Positions 21,838 through 35,025 are shown, counted from the first letter of the stretch. The stretch: DNA of 64,000 bases from Cocos nucifera (GCA_006176705.1 QRFJ01004224.1:31015-95014); one strand, 5' to 3'. Program-made: numbers and translations. The notes: a model not told the origin generated them from the letters alone.

Positions 21838-24315
21838 CGAAGGGTTTGGTATATTGGACGAAAGCGTGGATTTCAAAGAAAAAAATATGAAATCATAAAA
21901 TCAAACTCTAGTCCTGGGATAATCTTATTAGAATTTAAATCATATCATATGTATTTAAAATATAAATTAGGATAATGGAACATACCTCTAATCGCTTAAC
22001 CCTAACTTGACCCTAATTGTCGGCAGTAGTCTGTCAGGGGTTCCACTAAATGCCTACGTGTTCATCCTCCAATATTGATCTACATAGAAATTTGATCAAG
22101 ACATCAGCATTTTTGATTATTTTAATTAAAATTATTATGATAAAAATTTTAATTATTTGGGCAGAATCTTTCCTAGCATTTATTGTCATCCTTCTGGCCT
22201 ACCCTTTCTTATCTTTCTTTTCTTCTTGTCTTCCTTTACTCTCTTTCTAAGCCCTTCTCCTAAAATAGACCTTTTTGTTCTTAATTAGGACTTGTCTTAA
22301 CAAGAGAAGGAAGAAAGAAATTGGACAACTAGGGAGAGTGGTAAGAAAGAAAGAATAGTTCTGAATACCTTGGACTCTACGATGTGCGCCCCTATTTATA
22401 ATGTACGTAGGGGCGCCACCTCTGACTTCTCATGCCTTCCCACATTCTCATCTCATGCCCATTCAAAAATATCATGCCCCATTAGAAGAAAATGATACGT
22501 GGAATTTAGAGAACTAATACGAAGAGGTGCCTTGCAACAGAAGGACTCTTCGTATAATTCTACATAAGTTTCTTCTAAAGGGTCGCAACACTTTCTTATT
22601 GGCACCAATAATTTCTGCCATTTGTTCAAATAACATGGCCATCTAGTAGCCTAGAATTGATGCACCAAATACCAAGGAGGCATGGAGATAAAGTGTGGAA
22701 AAGTCAATGGCCAAAGAGCCTTTGACTTGGTCCAAGGGGTGCCAAGGAAGTTGGAGCAGCAAGGAGTCTTTTCTAATCCAAATTCCAAATAACATACAAA
22801 GGAATTTTATCTGCAGAAGGACTCTTCTATGCCCCTTCTCAGATCTAAAAATCACATAACAAAACTTACATGAAATAAAATTGGATAAGAAGAAATAATG
22901 TGGCGCCAACCACCTCCATGCACCACATGTCCCTGGCGTAGATCCCAAAACCCCAGATGCCAAGAGAGAGAGTCTCTGGTGCATGGGTTACTAATAGATG
23001 ATGCCTAGAATCTAGTTAAAATGCTAAGGGTGAACCCAACCAGTTAACCAAATTTGATTTAACTCAAATTGGTTTTAATTAGCCTAAATCAAAACCCGAT
23101 TCAAATCCGATTGGAATCTAGGTGCTAGGGTTTGCAACATGTGCTAGCATGTTCAACTTGCAAACATAATCTAATCCAATTAGACCCTTGATCAATTATC
23201 TTTATGCGTGATCCATTGGGTTTGACATTTATCCAATAGTCGATTCAGGTGCGATTTGTCCTGATCTAGTTAAAACTCAACCAAACTGATTTAGGTCAAA
23301 ACTAGCTAACCCGATTCAATCAATTAGAATAATTTCTAATTGATGGTCAAATTAAACTCTTTAATTTGATCAAACCCACAAGACATGATTAACGTCTATC
23401 AATGTATCATGTCTATTTGAAAGATATAAAATTTTAATAGAAATATCAAAAATATTCTTCAATGAAAAATTACCATGCAACTGAATCCTTTGATCATACT
23501 GCATCCCGAATATAACTCTAGGTAAGAAAATATGTCAAACCCAATTTTATATTCATATTTCTCTCAATCATATTATGATGATTCAATTAATAAAATGTTA
23601 GAAACTATTTTTAATTTTCATCATGCTTTGATCAAAGTATTCCTGAATCATTTTTCGATTGAAGCAAGTAGGATGCGATCTCCTCTTACTAGGAGTGATC
23701 GATTCCATATTGACCTACTCACAACCTCTATATATAATCCAACATATCTAGATCACCTCGTATATTACTGAGTCATGAATGAGTATGAACCAAAATATGG
23801 ATTCATACATATAAAGTTCTATGGTAGTCTCAGGTCAAAGGATTACATGCATAATTTCGACTATGATAGTCATCTATTGACATGTAGATAAGATTCCATT
23901 AGATATTCTTGAGTTAGATCATTTCAGTGAACTCATTCTTTAATGAGCAATCACATTATTGTATTAGTGTCGTACACAGGTGATTGTAACATCAATTATC
24001 CTCTCCATCGAGCATACATAGGATGTGCCAGTGTTACTGAAAATATTTATCCCCAAATCAATGTTCCATCGATCAAAAATATTTAAAATTAGAATTTTAA
24101 GATTTTAGATCTCACTAGTATGATCTCATCATAATCATAAAATCATAGCTCTAATTTATAAGGTTCATCATAACCTTAAAAATATAATTAGGATGCAGCA
24201 TATGATGAAATAAATGCCTTTATTAAAATAAAAATATCATTACATAAGTTTCAAAGATAAAAGAATGATCTATCAAAATACAAATTTCGATTGACTTGAG
24301 GGCATATTTCTTTCA
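21838..24315 (-). repeat. 5' LTR of element D
   Basis: About 2.48 kb. On the minus strand it starts TGAAAGAAATATGCCCTCAA and ends next to the primer site. A TATA box is seen at 22392-22400. ORFs inside (22050-22250, 22643-22984, 23532-23771) have no recognisable motif and are judged chance. To the right, from 24316, minus-strand LTR-B sequence begins. Confidence 0.65.
22392..22400 (-). promoter_or_regulatory. TATA box in D LTR
   Basis: The minus strand reads TATAAATAG followed by GGGCGC, a plausible core promoter at a typical place within the LTR. Confidence 0.5.
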
Positions 24316-26396
24316 TTGAGAATACTGCAATTGAATCCCATTGTTGTCCTTTATTACTTGGAGCCACACTATGCATTCGACCTCTATGGATAGTCCACAC
24401 AAAGCTGCAACATAGATCAGAGGTTCGTCAAATAAAAATCGGCTTGAAGTGCTAACTTCTCGCGGATCTCTCTTGACGATCAATCTAAAAAATATTCTTT
24501 TGATCTCTTGGATACTCTAAGAAATAAAGAATAGAAGGATGATAGAGGGAGAGAACCAACTTTCGGTTATGCCAGGAAAAGAGGAGACCTTTTTCTCTAG
24601 AATTTTTCCATGCCTTCTCTTCTTTTCTCTTTGATTTTTTCACATGAAAAATCTCATAAAAAGGTAGAGAAGAAGGGCTTTTAAAGAAATCCTAAGAGAA
24701 GACTTTCTTCTCTTCTTCTTCTCTCATTAGGATATGATCAGATCATGTCTAAAATAGATCACAATGCCTCAATTTCTTGGAGCACCAATCCTCCACGCCC
24801 TCTCCCTTCCTCTCTCAGATTTTTTTCATACAAAAATCTCACAAGAAAGTAAGAAAGAAAGGATCTTGAATGAAACTCCCAAGAGAAGACAATCTTCTCT
24901 TACCTTTGTCCCTACAAGACATCAACAATTGATGTCTTAATGAAGCCTCTCCTCCATGAAAATTTATGCCCCAACCTACCATGGCTCCTCCCCCTTTTAC
25001 TTTGCTTTTTGCATGGTTTCTCCTAGGTTTTACACGTCCACACAAAGGGTAGGAAGTGCTCCCTTATTTAAAAGGAAGACTAGGTCAAAAATCTAGTCAA
25101 AATAAAGAGTCTTGATGGTGCAAGGAAGAAAGAAGGAATCCTAGTCTAACTAGGATTCTCTTATATTGACTAGGTCAAAATCTTTTGAACCTAATTCAAA
25201 ATAGTTTTGAGTCAACCGAATTAATAGATAATTCTAATCCAACTAGGAGACTAATTAAATTAGATTAAATCAAATTTAAATCTGATTTAATTCTTAATCA
25301 AATTAAAAATCAGGTGTACTCAAGTCCTAATTGAACCAGGACTTGTTCTCTCTTGCAATTGGCTTAATCAATAAACTAATTAAACTTAATTCAATTAAGT
25401 CTAAACCAATTCTAATTGAATCTAATTTAATTAGACTTGATTTTAGCCTAATTGTTCAATCAAATTAAGCCAATTAGCAACTCAATTGCTAATCAATCCT
25501 CTTGTAACACTTGTACTTGATCGATCATCAATCATATTGATAATTTGATCACTAAATGATTCTCAATCATCGATCAACCATCTGATCAGATAGCAACCTC
25601 TTATATGTATGATCCCATATATTCGAACCTAAGCTGGTAGCATAGGAACCAATTTCTATACCAATCGAAATGACCATCTAGCAATGGTACTCGACGTCTG
25701 GATAGATTGAATGTATGCAAAGCAATATTCATAGAACTCTGACCTATGGTTATTGCATAATTTATCTCTTTGACCAATAATGCTCAGGATGATATTGAGT
25801 TAGCTATCAATGCTCATATAAGTCATCCATATTGTCTTTCAAAATTTTGCAAATCTCATGACTTCTCATGAGGATTATCCAAGCCTAAGTTTCGCTAAAT
25901 TAAGACATAGTAGGTCATTCACTTTCTGAACTTAATCAAGAGTGATCAATCCCATCTTGACTCACACACTGACTCTACAAGTACTTGACTGTACCTAAAA
26001 ACCTTCCATTGCTGTATTAGAAATATAGGTAGGTTAGCACCAAAGTACTGTGAGTTGCTTACAAGTCATCATGATGATCTCAGATTGGAGGGACACTTAT
26101 ACCCATTGGCCTTAGCTAGCTACTCTTGATAGTAGAGTGCTACATTGATCACATTCAGTGTAGATGCACTCCTACATCCTACCTGAATGTCATACCAGTG
26201 TCTCCTCACCACTTGATTATGAGGACAACCAATGCATATGGCATACAGCGATCTACACTCGATAAGTTATCATTCTTATTAATAACTTATCATTTGGTCT
26301 TAAATAATTTAAGAATCATTCGATTAATTATGATTCTAAGGACTTCATCATAGGATAGGAGTTCATTTAAAGAAGATAGACCTCTTATGATGAATA
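24316..26396 (-). repeat. LTR-B, minus strand, right of D and split by A2
   Basis: Reverse complement of LTR-B: for example the stretch near 24345 matches the reverse of about 40880, and 25480-26300 matches the reverse of the first 1.2 kb. It continues after A2 at 35602-35697. Its own 3' end is missing because D sits about 330 bases inside that end. Confidence 0.72.
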
Positions 26397-27721
26397 TGTT
26401 AGATATATGTGCCCAAGAAGCCAGAATTGGCTGACACTTGTAATACACTTCTAGGGGCAAAATTATAATTTTGACTAAAATCATTAAAATGGGTTATTTT
26501 CTATCACATATGCATATTTAGTGTTTATGATACATCCTTTGAGTTAATGGTAATGATAATTCATATTTTCAAGAGTTGAAAATTTGAGACATGAATAATC
26601 ATTATTAACTCATAAAATGCTCCCGACCATAGGATCATCACGAGGATGGTGATTGATCTGAAAGGTTGGTGTACAATCGCTTCTTTTTAGTAGATGAGTC
26701 TTGAGTCTATGGTGTGGAGACATCGGAGCGAGAGTATAGGTACTCGTTAGAGAACGAGGGTACTGAGCGTGACCACCTCGAGTAGTCATTAGGAAGTCTA
26801 CCTTCTCATCAATGACTGACTCGATGCTGCAGTGGTGTGTCTGGTTCTTTGACCTGAGGTGCATCGGCAGTTCACCTTGAGGATATTATAGTTTGACTAC
26901 ACAATAACTTAGTCTCCTAGCCATACGAAATCCTGAGGTGTATGTTGGCTATAGCATGTTCATTGTAGGAACTGGATTGCATCAAGATGGAATCTATCTA
27001 CCTCGGTGGTAGAGGAGCAGCCCTATGATGATCATGAGAATCAAGTCCAGAAGCCCATGGCCATGGTAGAGTGAAATAATAGAAAGAGTTTCTATTTAGG
27101 TTTTCACATCGGACTTGAATCGAATGATTACATCATATGACAGAGACTAGGGTTTGATGAGTTCACCTAAACCCTAATCTGATCGGGGCTCAAGATAGAA
27201 GAACTTAATCACACAGGTAGCTGCACCAAGAGGTTCGCATTCAGCTCTGATGGGTTGCCACCATATACTGCTAGGTGTCACTAGGTGGATTTTGGGAGCA
27301 ATTAGAATGATTTAGATGATCGATCATTCTAGCTGTTCGAATCAGAAGAGTTTTGATCCATCGAAAGGAGTTTCGATGATGTCGATGATAGAGATCATGA
27401 CATATCCCATTACAATATAGAACTAAACCTAACTGGGTCACACAAATAAGGGTTTGAATTTGGTGATCATCAATTGAACTAATCCAGTTCAATTGATCTG
27501 AATGAGATTCAATTAGGTTCAAGAAAATCGTGCTAGCACTCGATTGAACCTAACGTTCTTCTTTTACTATCATAAATAGTTGTCCTGACTGAGCCAAAGG
27601 AGTTTGTGCTCGATCAGAGGCCTTCACTTGGTCTGACTGGAGCCTTGTCCAGGTCAGAGAAGGGTTGTCTTATTTTGTAAGACAATACCTGCCATTTTTG
27701 GTCACCTGCCATTTCTCATCC

Positions 27722-27786
27722 TTTGACTTTGGTCAAAAGTTGACCTTTGACTGGTCAAATGTTGACCATTGATACTTTGACTTTTG
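27722..27786 (+). promoter_or_regulatory. W-box array of A2 5' LTR
   Basis: TTGACT, GGTCAA, TTGACC, TTTGACT, GGTCAA, TTGACC and TTTGACT follow each other within 65 bases, about 310 bases upstream of the TATA box. Confidence 0.55.
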
Positions 27787-28094
27787 TCCACGTATCATGC
27801 ACCTATTGGAGAGCTGGTGGGTCCTATCCCTTTGCTAGAACCTGACAAGGAGGAGGGCGCATACCACCCTTGGCATGTGCCCAAGTTGGAGGTGCCCAGG
27901 AGTCTCTGTTGGACAGGGACTCCATCTCCTTTTTAGATTTTGATTAGACTTCTCCTAAGAACCAAGTTTGACTAGTCTTAGGCGCCATCTAAGGAGGAAT
28001 CGAAGGGACTTTATTCCCACCAATCAAATTTAGATCTGATTTCATAAAGGGTTGTGATTGGTTGGGAAAAAGAGGAGTTGGATCACGCATAGTC

Positions 28095-28102
28095 TATAAA
28101 TA
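28095..28102 (+). promoter_or_regulatory. TATA box of A2 5' LTR
   Basis: TATAAATA within GTCTATAAATAAGACC, the family's core promoter motif. Confidence 0.75.
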
Positions 28103-28681
28103 AGACCCTGCGCCCAACTCAAGAAGAATCAGAAATCAATTGAAAATTCTACATGCCCCAAGGCTGTCTTCCTCCTCCTCCTCCATGCCAAGTCCATCTT
28201 CTCCCTCTCCTCTCCATGCCCAAAGGTGTTTGGGATCTTAGTTGGTGCAATCCAGATAAGAGAAAGGCGACAAAAAGCTAGAAGGCTGCGCTGCTGCAAA
28301 GGACAACTGCTGATCTTCAAAAGGTATTTTAAAGATCCTCCAGATCAGATCCAGATCTAATTTTTGGAGACGTGATAGAGAAGAAGAGGATCTCTAGATC
28401 CAGCCTGAGTGGATACCAGTAGAGGCCAGGCACTTGCGTGGCTAGATCCAGAACCTTTCGCTGCTTACAAATCATCAACGGGTATTAGGATTACCATACA
28501 TTAAGGTAAATTAAATTAAATTAAATTTATTTAGATTTTATATTTATTATTAAAATAATAAGGATAAAATCTAAAATATCCTAGATTTGATTAGAATTAA
28601 AGAAAAAAATTTTAAAATATATCTCTTGATCCGATCAGATCTGAACAAACTTGGTCCGGAAAATCAGGATTTTTCTTCAAC

Positions 28682-28693
28682 TAGTATCAGAGC
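28682..28693 (+). promoter_or_regulatory. Primer binding site of A2 (one mismatch)
   Basis: TAGTATCAGAGC, one change from the tRNA-Met complement, two bases after the LTR end. Confidence 0.85.
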
Positions 28694-30549
28694 TAAGATT
28701 CTAAAAGTATTTAAATCTAATTTAAAATTTATTCTAATTAGAAAATAAATAATTTCAGATGTCACATGATATGTGATCAGATCTAAAATTAGAAAAAATT
28801 AAAATTAAATGATTTGGATCTAAGATTAGAAAATATGCATGACTAGTTCTAAAATAGAATAGTTCTATAAAATAGTCTTGCATGTTTTTAATTTAATTTA
28901 ATTAAATCATATTTTATATTTATTTATTTACTATTTTTTGATATTATAATTATTATAATATCATCTTAAAAATAGCAAATAAAATTATTTAATTTTAAAC
29001 ATCATATGAGATATGATTGATGCATGTCTAGACTAGTTGTAGAATAGTTCTACATAGTTATCTAGATTAGAATTTATTTTGATTAGATTAATTTAAATCT
29101 AATTTTTTAGATTATTATGAGATAATTTAGATCTGAAAATATGCATGATTCGATACATGAGATGTATGCAAAATATGCCATGATTAGATCTAATTTGTAT
29201 ATGAGATATATGATATAGATCTAAAATTATTTTGTAGTATTACATGTTCCTGATTAAGGCGTTCCTCTTGGCCGTCCGATCATAAGAATGAAGAAGGGTT
29301 TAAAGGCCCTCTCCTTCCATCCGATGGGGTGTTCTTATGACGTGTAGGGGTGCTGCACGTTCGTCCTTAATCAAAAATCCAAAACTTACTTTCTGCAAAA
29401 CCTTAGATCCTGAAATCCTAGGATTTATTGTGCATATTTTGTTTATGAACCCTACTTAATTAAAAATTAAGATTATGGAATATTAATTAGATCTAAAATT
29501 GAGAATTTTAGATCTAAGACATATTCATAATACTGGGTTCGGGCTTGGGTAGCTCAATTAGGTCTAAGCAGGTTGATCAAACTGAATCAAGAGTTGGTTA
29601 GATGGGATCAACAATGCTTAAAATTGACCAGCCTAATAGGATTAAGTCTGGGTCAAGATCGAGTCACGATCAAGCAAGACCTAATTAGGCTCAGAGGTTA
29701 GAGTCTGGATTGTAGGCTAACCCAATTGGTTCTGGCTCAACAATTTGGTGTCTAAGGTAAGTTTGGCACATACGATCGACTGGTTTTTAATTGGGAGCTA
29801 CTCGACCTGAATGCATTCTTGTACAAGTTAATGGCATATCCCTTCCACCGATCTCACTTACCTGGCCATATCTATTAACCCAGTTCTGATTTGAGGTGGT
29901 CAATAATCCGAGCTAACCCATGCCACTAGGTTAGTCATAATTGTTATGACTATGACAAGTCTAGTTTAATGAGACCTGAATCAATTCTTCCTAAGAAAAG
30001 ATTAAGTCTGAGGTCTTCCACCATTGTAGATGTGTGGGCCCTTTTCGGGGTTGATTGTTCTCGGCTGGATATAGTGGCTCAGTTGCATCGAAAAGATGCA
30101 ACCATGTCTATTAGGCATTGGATGCTATGGGCTGGAGGATGAGTTGGGCTCAATATTTCGGATACGGTGAGAGACTCAATTAGGAATCCAGTCTATGCAA
30201 ATGGTGGGTCTAACTTAACTAAGGAGTGGATCAATATTCTGGATACGGTGAGATTCATGAATTAGAGATCAAGTTTGGGTGCACCATGATTAGAGAATCA
30301 TTGAACAAGAGTTGTTCACTCATTGGCTAACCCATCACCAATAACTGTTAGGTGAGGTGATGAGTCAGTTGGTGAGACCGCACCACCCACTAGAAATCAT
30401 TAATCATGGAGATTTTTGCATCTCTATAGAGGAGTGTAGGGATCCAAAAAAATAGTGAGAGCTAATTTATTTAAAAATAAAATCTCTAAATAAATTGGTC
30501 AAGTCATAATTACAATATCTAACTAGAATCTTTGACTCTCTGTAGGAAA
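28694..30549 (+). other. 5' leader of A2
   Basis: Non-coding and homologous to the A1 leader throughout. It contains the conserved block at 29746-29868. No ORF worth reporting. Confidence 0.7.
29746..29868 (+). promoter_or_regulatory. Conserved copia leader block (A2 copy)
   Basis: It opens TGGTGTCTAAGGTAAGTTTG and closes ATCTCACTTACCTGGCC, 120 bases in all. The ends are inverted (AGGTAAGT against ACTTACCT). Confidence 0.5.
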
Positions 30550-33308
30550 ATGTCTACGTCCAACCCATTAGCATGTATCCTGGACACACATAGACTGATC
30601 GGACCTAATTATAAAGATTGGCTCAGAAACTATAAAATCATTTTGGGTTTCGAGAAGTTAACCCATGTATTGGACAAGGATCCTCCCACCTTACCAGCTC
30701 ATCCATCCACTGAACAGAGAGTGTCTCTGGAAAAATGGATAGACAAAGATAATAAGGCCAGATATTACATGTTGGGCTCGATGTCTGATGAGCTCCGGCA
30801 CCAACATGAAGATATCGGGACTGCTCACCAAATGTTGGCTCACCTGTAGGAGATGTTTGGTGAATAGAGTCGCACAGCCAAATATCAAGTCACGAAATGA
30901 CTTTTTAAGGCTAAGATGCATGATGGGTAGTCAGTCCAAGATCACTGTCTAATGATGATTAAGGACATGAAAGAGCTTGAGAAGATCGATGTGAAGTTAG
31001 ACTTAGATCTACAGAATGATATTATTCTACAATCCTTGATTGATGCATATGGGGAATTCATCATGAATTACCACATGCATAAACTTCAAAATTTCTTGGC
31101 CAAATTAATGAACATGCTAGTCACCACTAAGCTTTCTATGAAAGGTTCTAAAGGCTCAGTTCTTGCTATGAAATGGACTTCTTCCAAAAGAAAGTCTTAT
31201 GGAAAGAGAAAGAAGTCTATGAAAAAGTAGAAGGTGGAAGGAGGAAAGAAGAAAAAGGCAAAGTCGAGGATGAAAGCTGCTGCCAAGAAAAGTGTTTCCA
31301 TTGCAATAGCGACGGCCACTAGAAGCGAAACTGCCCTACTTACCTGACCTCCCTGAAGAATAAGAAGGAAGGTCCTTCTGGAGGTATGCTCATTATTGAG
31401 TCTAACCTTATAATTTCTTCTACATCTAGTTGGGTGCTTGACTCTGGTTCTAGTGCTCATCTATGCACTTCCATGCAGGATCTTGAGGATAGCAGGAGGC
31501 AGAGGGATGGAGACATGATCCTATGCATTGGTAATGGAGCAAGAGTTGCTGCAGTGGTGGTGAAAATATACCCTCTTCGATTATCATTTGGTTTAGACTT
31601 AGTTTTGAAAGACTGTTATTATGTGCCTATAGCTAGCAGGAATTTGATTTCTGTTTCATGCTTAGCACTAGAAGGCTATGTGATTACCTTCTTTAAGGAC
31701 CATTGTAACATTCTTTATGAAAGAAATAAAATTGCAAATGGTTTCCTTATTAACGATATTTATTAGCTGCATATTGATGTATCTATTCTAACTATCGAGC
31801 AAAACATGAATGCCAAATGACCTAGGGATAGTCCAAATGATAGATATTTATGGCACCTGAGATTAGGTCATACAGCAGAAGATAGGATCAACAAATTGGA
31901 GAAAAATGGGCTATTGAGTCCATTGACTTTCGAGTCATATCCAACTTGTGAATCTTGTCTTCAAGGCAAAATGACCAAACTCCTTTTTGTAGGACATAGG
32001 AAAGGGCCACATATCTTCTTGCCCTAGTACATACTAATGTGTGCGGCCCATTTGATGTGCCGACTAAAGGCAATTTTGAAAATAGCGTTCTTGAATGGAT
32101 ATCTTGAGGAAGATATCTATATGGAACAGCCGCTAGGTTTCACATCCAGTGATGCTGATCACAAGGTTTGCAAGTTGCAAAGGTCCATATATGGACTTAA
32201 GCAAGCATCTCGAAGTTGGAACACTCGTTTCAATGATGTAATCAAAAAGTTTGATTTCATCAAAAATGAAGAGGAACCGTGTGTCTTCAAAAAGATCAGT
32301 GGGAGCGCTGTTGTCTTTCTCGTACTGTACGTGGATGACATCCTCCTTATTGGAAATGATATTCCCATGATGACGATAGTCAAATTATGGTTGTCCAAGG
32401 AATTCTCCATGAAAGACCTAGGTGAAGCATCCTTTATTCTAGGAATTAAGATCTATAGGGATAGACCGAATAGGATGCTAGGACTTTCATAGAAGATGTA
32501 CATAGAGGAAGTACTAAAGAGGTTTAGTATGGAAAACTCTAAGAGGGGATTAATACCCTTCAGACATGGTATTCATCTTTCCAAGAAGATGTGCCCTAGC
32601 ACACCTGAGGAAATAGAATGCATGAGCAAGATCCCTTATGCTTCTGCAATAGGGAGCCTCATGTATGCCATGCTATGTACACAACCTGATATAGCCCATG
32701 CTGTGAGTGTCACAAGTAGATATCAGTCAAATCCAGATGAAGAACACTGGACTTCTATGAAATGTATCCTTAAGTACTTGAGAAGAACTAAGGATATGAT
32801 GTTGGTCTTTGGTAATGGAGAACTCCAAGTTTAGGGATACACAGACTCGGATTTCATGTCCGATGTAGATGATCGAAAATTGACATCTAGGAGTCTATTT
32901 GTGTGCAATGGTGGTTCTGTCAGCTAGAAGAGTTCCAAGCAAATCATGATAGCAGATTCCACCATAGAAGCAGAATATATCGCTGCATCAGAGGCTATGA
33001 AGGAAGCATTTTGGTACAAGAAGTTTGCTGTAGAAATTGAAGTAATACCATCAGATGCCATTCTTCTATACTGCGACAACAATGGTGCCATAACCATTGC
33101 TAAGGAGCTGAGGTCTCATCAGAAATTCAAGCATATTGAGCGGCGATACCACCTCATCCACGATTACCTCGAGAAGGGTTACGTCAAGGTCAAGACAGTC
33201 GACTCCATAGATAATGTGGCAGACCCACTTACAAAGCCATTGGGCCAATAGAAGATCTAAGTCCACCTTGAGAAGATGGGACTTAGACTTGTAGCCAATT
33301 GGCTTTAG
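30550..33308 (+). pseudogene. A2 gag-pol, internally deleted
   Basis: Gag starts at 30550 (MSTSNPLACILDTHRLIGPN) and is open to 30849; in-frame stops follow, including the TGA at 30898-30900 that is shared with A1. 30952-31230 is Gag. The knuckle region near 31300 is frame-broken. 31386-31766 carries the protease (WVLDSGSSAHLC). Integrase is recognisable to GPFDVP near 32060; the frame then jumps into RT (FLNGYLEEDIYMEQ) because about 1.2 kb is gone, removing the integrase core and the RT start. RT keeps YVDDILLIGND near 32330. RNase H runs from about 32830 to 33250. The protein cannot integrate on its own. Confidence 0.9.
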
Positions 33309-33310
33309 GA

Positions 33311-33322
33311 CAAGTGGAAGAT
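33311..33322 (+). promoter_or_regulatory. Polypurine tract of A2
   Basis: CAAGTGGAAGAT, just before the 3' LTR, three bases after the pol stop. Confidence 0.75.
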
Positions 33323-34647
33323 TGTTAGATATATGTACCCTAGAAGCCAGAATTGGCTGACACTTGTAATACACTTCTAGGGGCAAAATTATAATTTTGA
33401 CTAAAATCAATAAAATGGATTATTTTCTATCACATATGTGTATTTAGTGTCTGTGATACATCCTTTGAGTTAATGGTAATGATAATTCATATTTTCAAGA
33501 GTTGAAAATTTAAGACATGAATAATCATTATTAACTCATAAAATGCTCCCGACCATAGGATCATCACGAGGATGGTGATTGATCCGAAAGGTTGGTGTAC
33601 AATCGCTTCTCTTTAGTAGATGAGTCTTGAGTCTACGATGTGGAGACACCAGAGTGAGAGTACAGGTACTCATTGGAGAACGAGGGCACTGAGTGTGACC
33701 ACCTCGAGTAGTCATTAGGAAGTCTACCTTTTCGTCAATGACTGGCTCGATGCTGTAGTGGTGTGTCTGATTCTTTGACCTAAGGTGCATCGGCAGTTCA
33801 CCTTGAGGGTGTTATAGTTTGACTACACCATAACTCAGTCTCCTAGCCATACAGAATCCTGAGGTGTATGTTGGCTATAGCATGTTCATTGTAGAAACTG
33901 GATTGCATCAAGAAGGAATCTATCTACCTCGGTGGTAGAGGAGCAGCCCTATGATGATCATGAGAATCAAGTCCAGAAGCCCATGGCCATGGCAGAGTGA
34001 AATAATAGAAAGAGTTTCTATTTAGGTTTTCATATCGGACTTGAATCGAATGATTACATCATATGACAGAGACTAGGGTTTGACGAGTTCACCTAAACCC
34101 TAATTTGATCGAGGCTCAAGATAGAAGAACTTAATCACACAGGTAGCTGCACCAAGAGGTTCGCATTCAGCTCTGATGGGTTGCCACCATATACTGCTAG
34201 GTGTCACTGGTGGATTTTGGGAGCAATTAGAATGATTTAGATGATCGATCATTCTAGCTGTTCGAATTAGAAGAGTTCTAATCCATCAAAAGGAGTTTCG
34301 ATGATGTCGATGATAAAGATCATGACATATCCCATTACCATACAGAACTAAACCTAATTGAGTCACACAAACAAGAGTTTGAATCTGGCGATCATCAATT
34401 GAACTAATCCAGTTCAATTGATCTGAATGAGATTCAATTAGGTTCAAGAAAATCATGCTAGCACTCGATTGAACCTAATGTTCTTCTTTTACTATCATAA
34501 ATAGTTGTCCTGACTGAGCCAAAGGAGTTTGTGCTCAATCAAAAACCTTCACTTGATCTGATTGGAGCCTTATCCAGGTTAGAGATGGGTTGTCTTATTT
34601 TGTAAGACAATATCTGCCATTTTTGGTCAGCTGCCATTTCTCGTCCT

Positions 34648-34721
34648 TTGACTTTGGTCAAAAGTTGACCTTTGACTGGTCAAATGTTGACAATTGACAC
34701 TTTGACTTCTGTCCACGTGTC
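34648..34721 (+). promoter_or_regulatory. W-box array plus G-box/ABRE in A2 3' LTR
   Basis: Seven TTGAC-type cores are followed directly by CACGTGTC (34714-34721), which combines a G-box with the ABRE core ACGTGTC. In the other A-family LTRs the same place reads CACATGTC or CACGTATC. Confidence 0.5.
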
Positions 34722-35017
34722 ATGCACCTATTGGAGAGTTGGTGGGGGCCTGTCCTCCTACCAAAACCTAGCAAGGAGGAGGGCGCATGCCACCCTTGGC
34801 GTGTGTCCAATTTAGAGGCGCCCAGGAGTCCCTATTGGATAGGGACTCCATCTCCTTTTTGGATTTCGATTAGACTTCTCCTAAGAATCAAGTTTGGTTG
34901 ATCTTAGGTGCCATCTAAGGAGGAATCCAAGGAACTCTATTCTCACTAATTAGATTTAGATCTGATTTCACAAAGGATTGTGATTGGTTGGGAAGAAGAG
35001 TTGGATCACGCATAGTC

Positions 35018-35025
35018 TATAAATA
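35018..35025 (+). promoter_or_regulatory. TATA box of A2 3' LTR
   Basis: TATAAATA in the same context as the other A-family LTRs. Confidence 0.7.

Larger units (their letters stand above)
17575..24315 (-). mobile_element. Copia element D, minus strand, old and truncated
   Basis: Internal region with gag, protease, integrase and part of RT on the minus strand, a decayed tRNA-Met primer site (21825-21836) and a 5' LTR (21838-24315). The 3' part (end of RT, RNase H, 3' LTR) is missing, cut by the LTR-B fragment at 17574. Many stops and lost catalytic residues show it is old. Its LTR is distinct from the A and B families. Confidence 0.82.
26397..28679 (+). repeat. 5' LTR of A2
   Basis: It starts TGTTAGATATATGTGCCC and ends TTCTTCA. 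It contains the W-box array (27722-27786) and the TATA box (28095-28102). Confidence 0.93.

Noticed and set aside
22643..22984. 113-codon minus-strand ORF in the D LTR
   Set aside because: It lies within LTR sequence, has no recognisable motif, and no second copy is available to test it.
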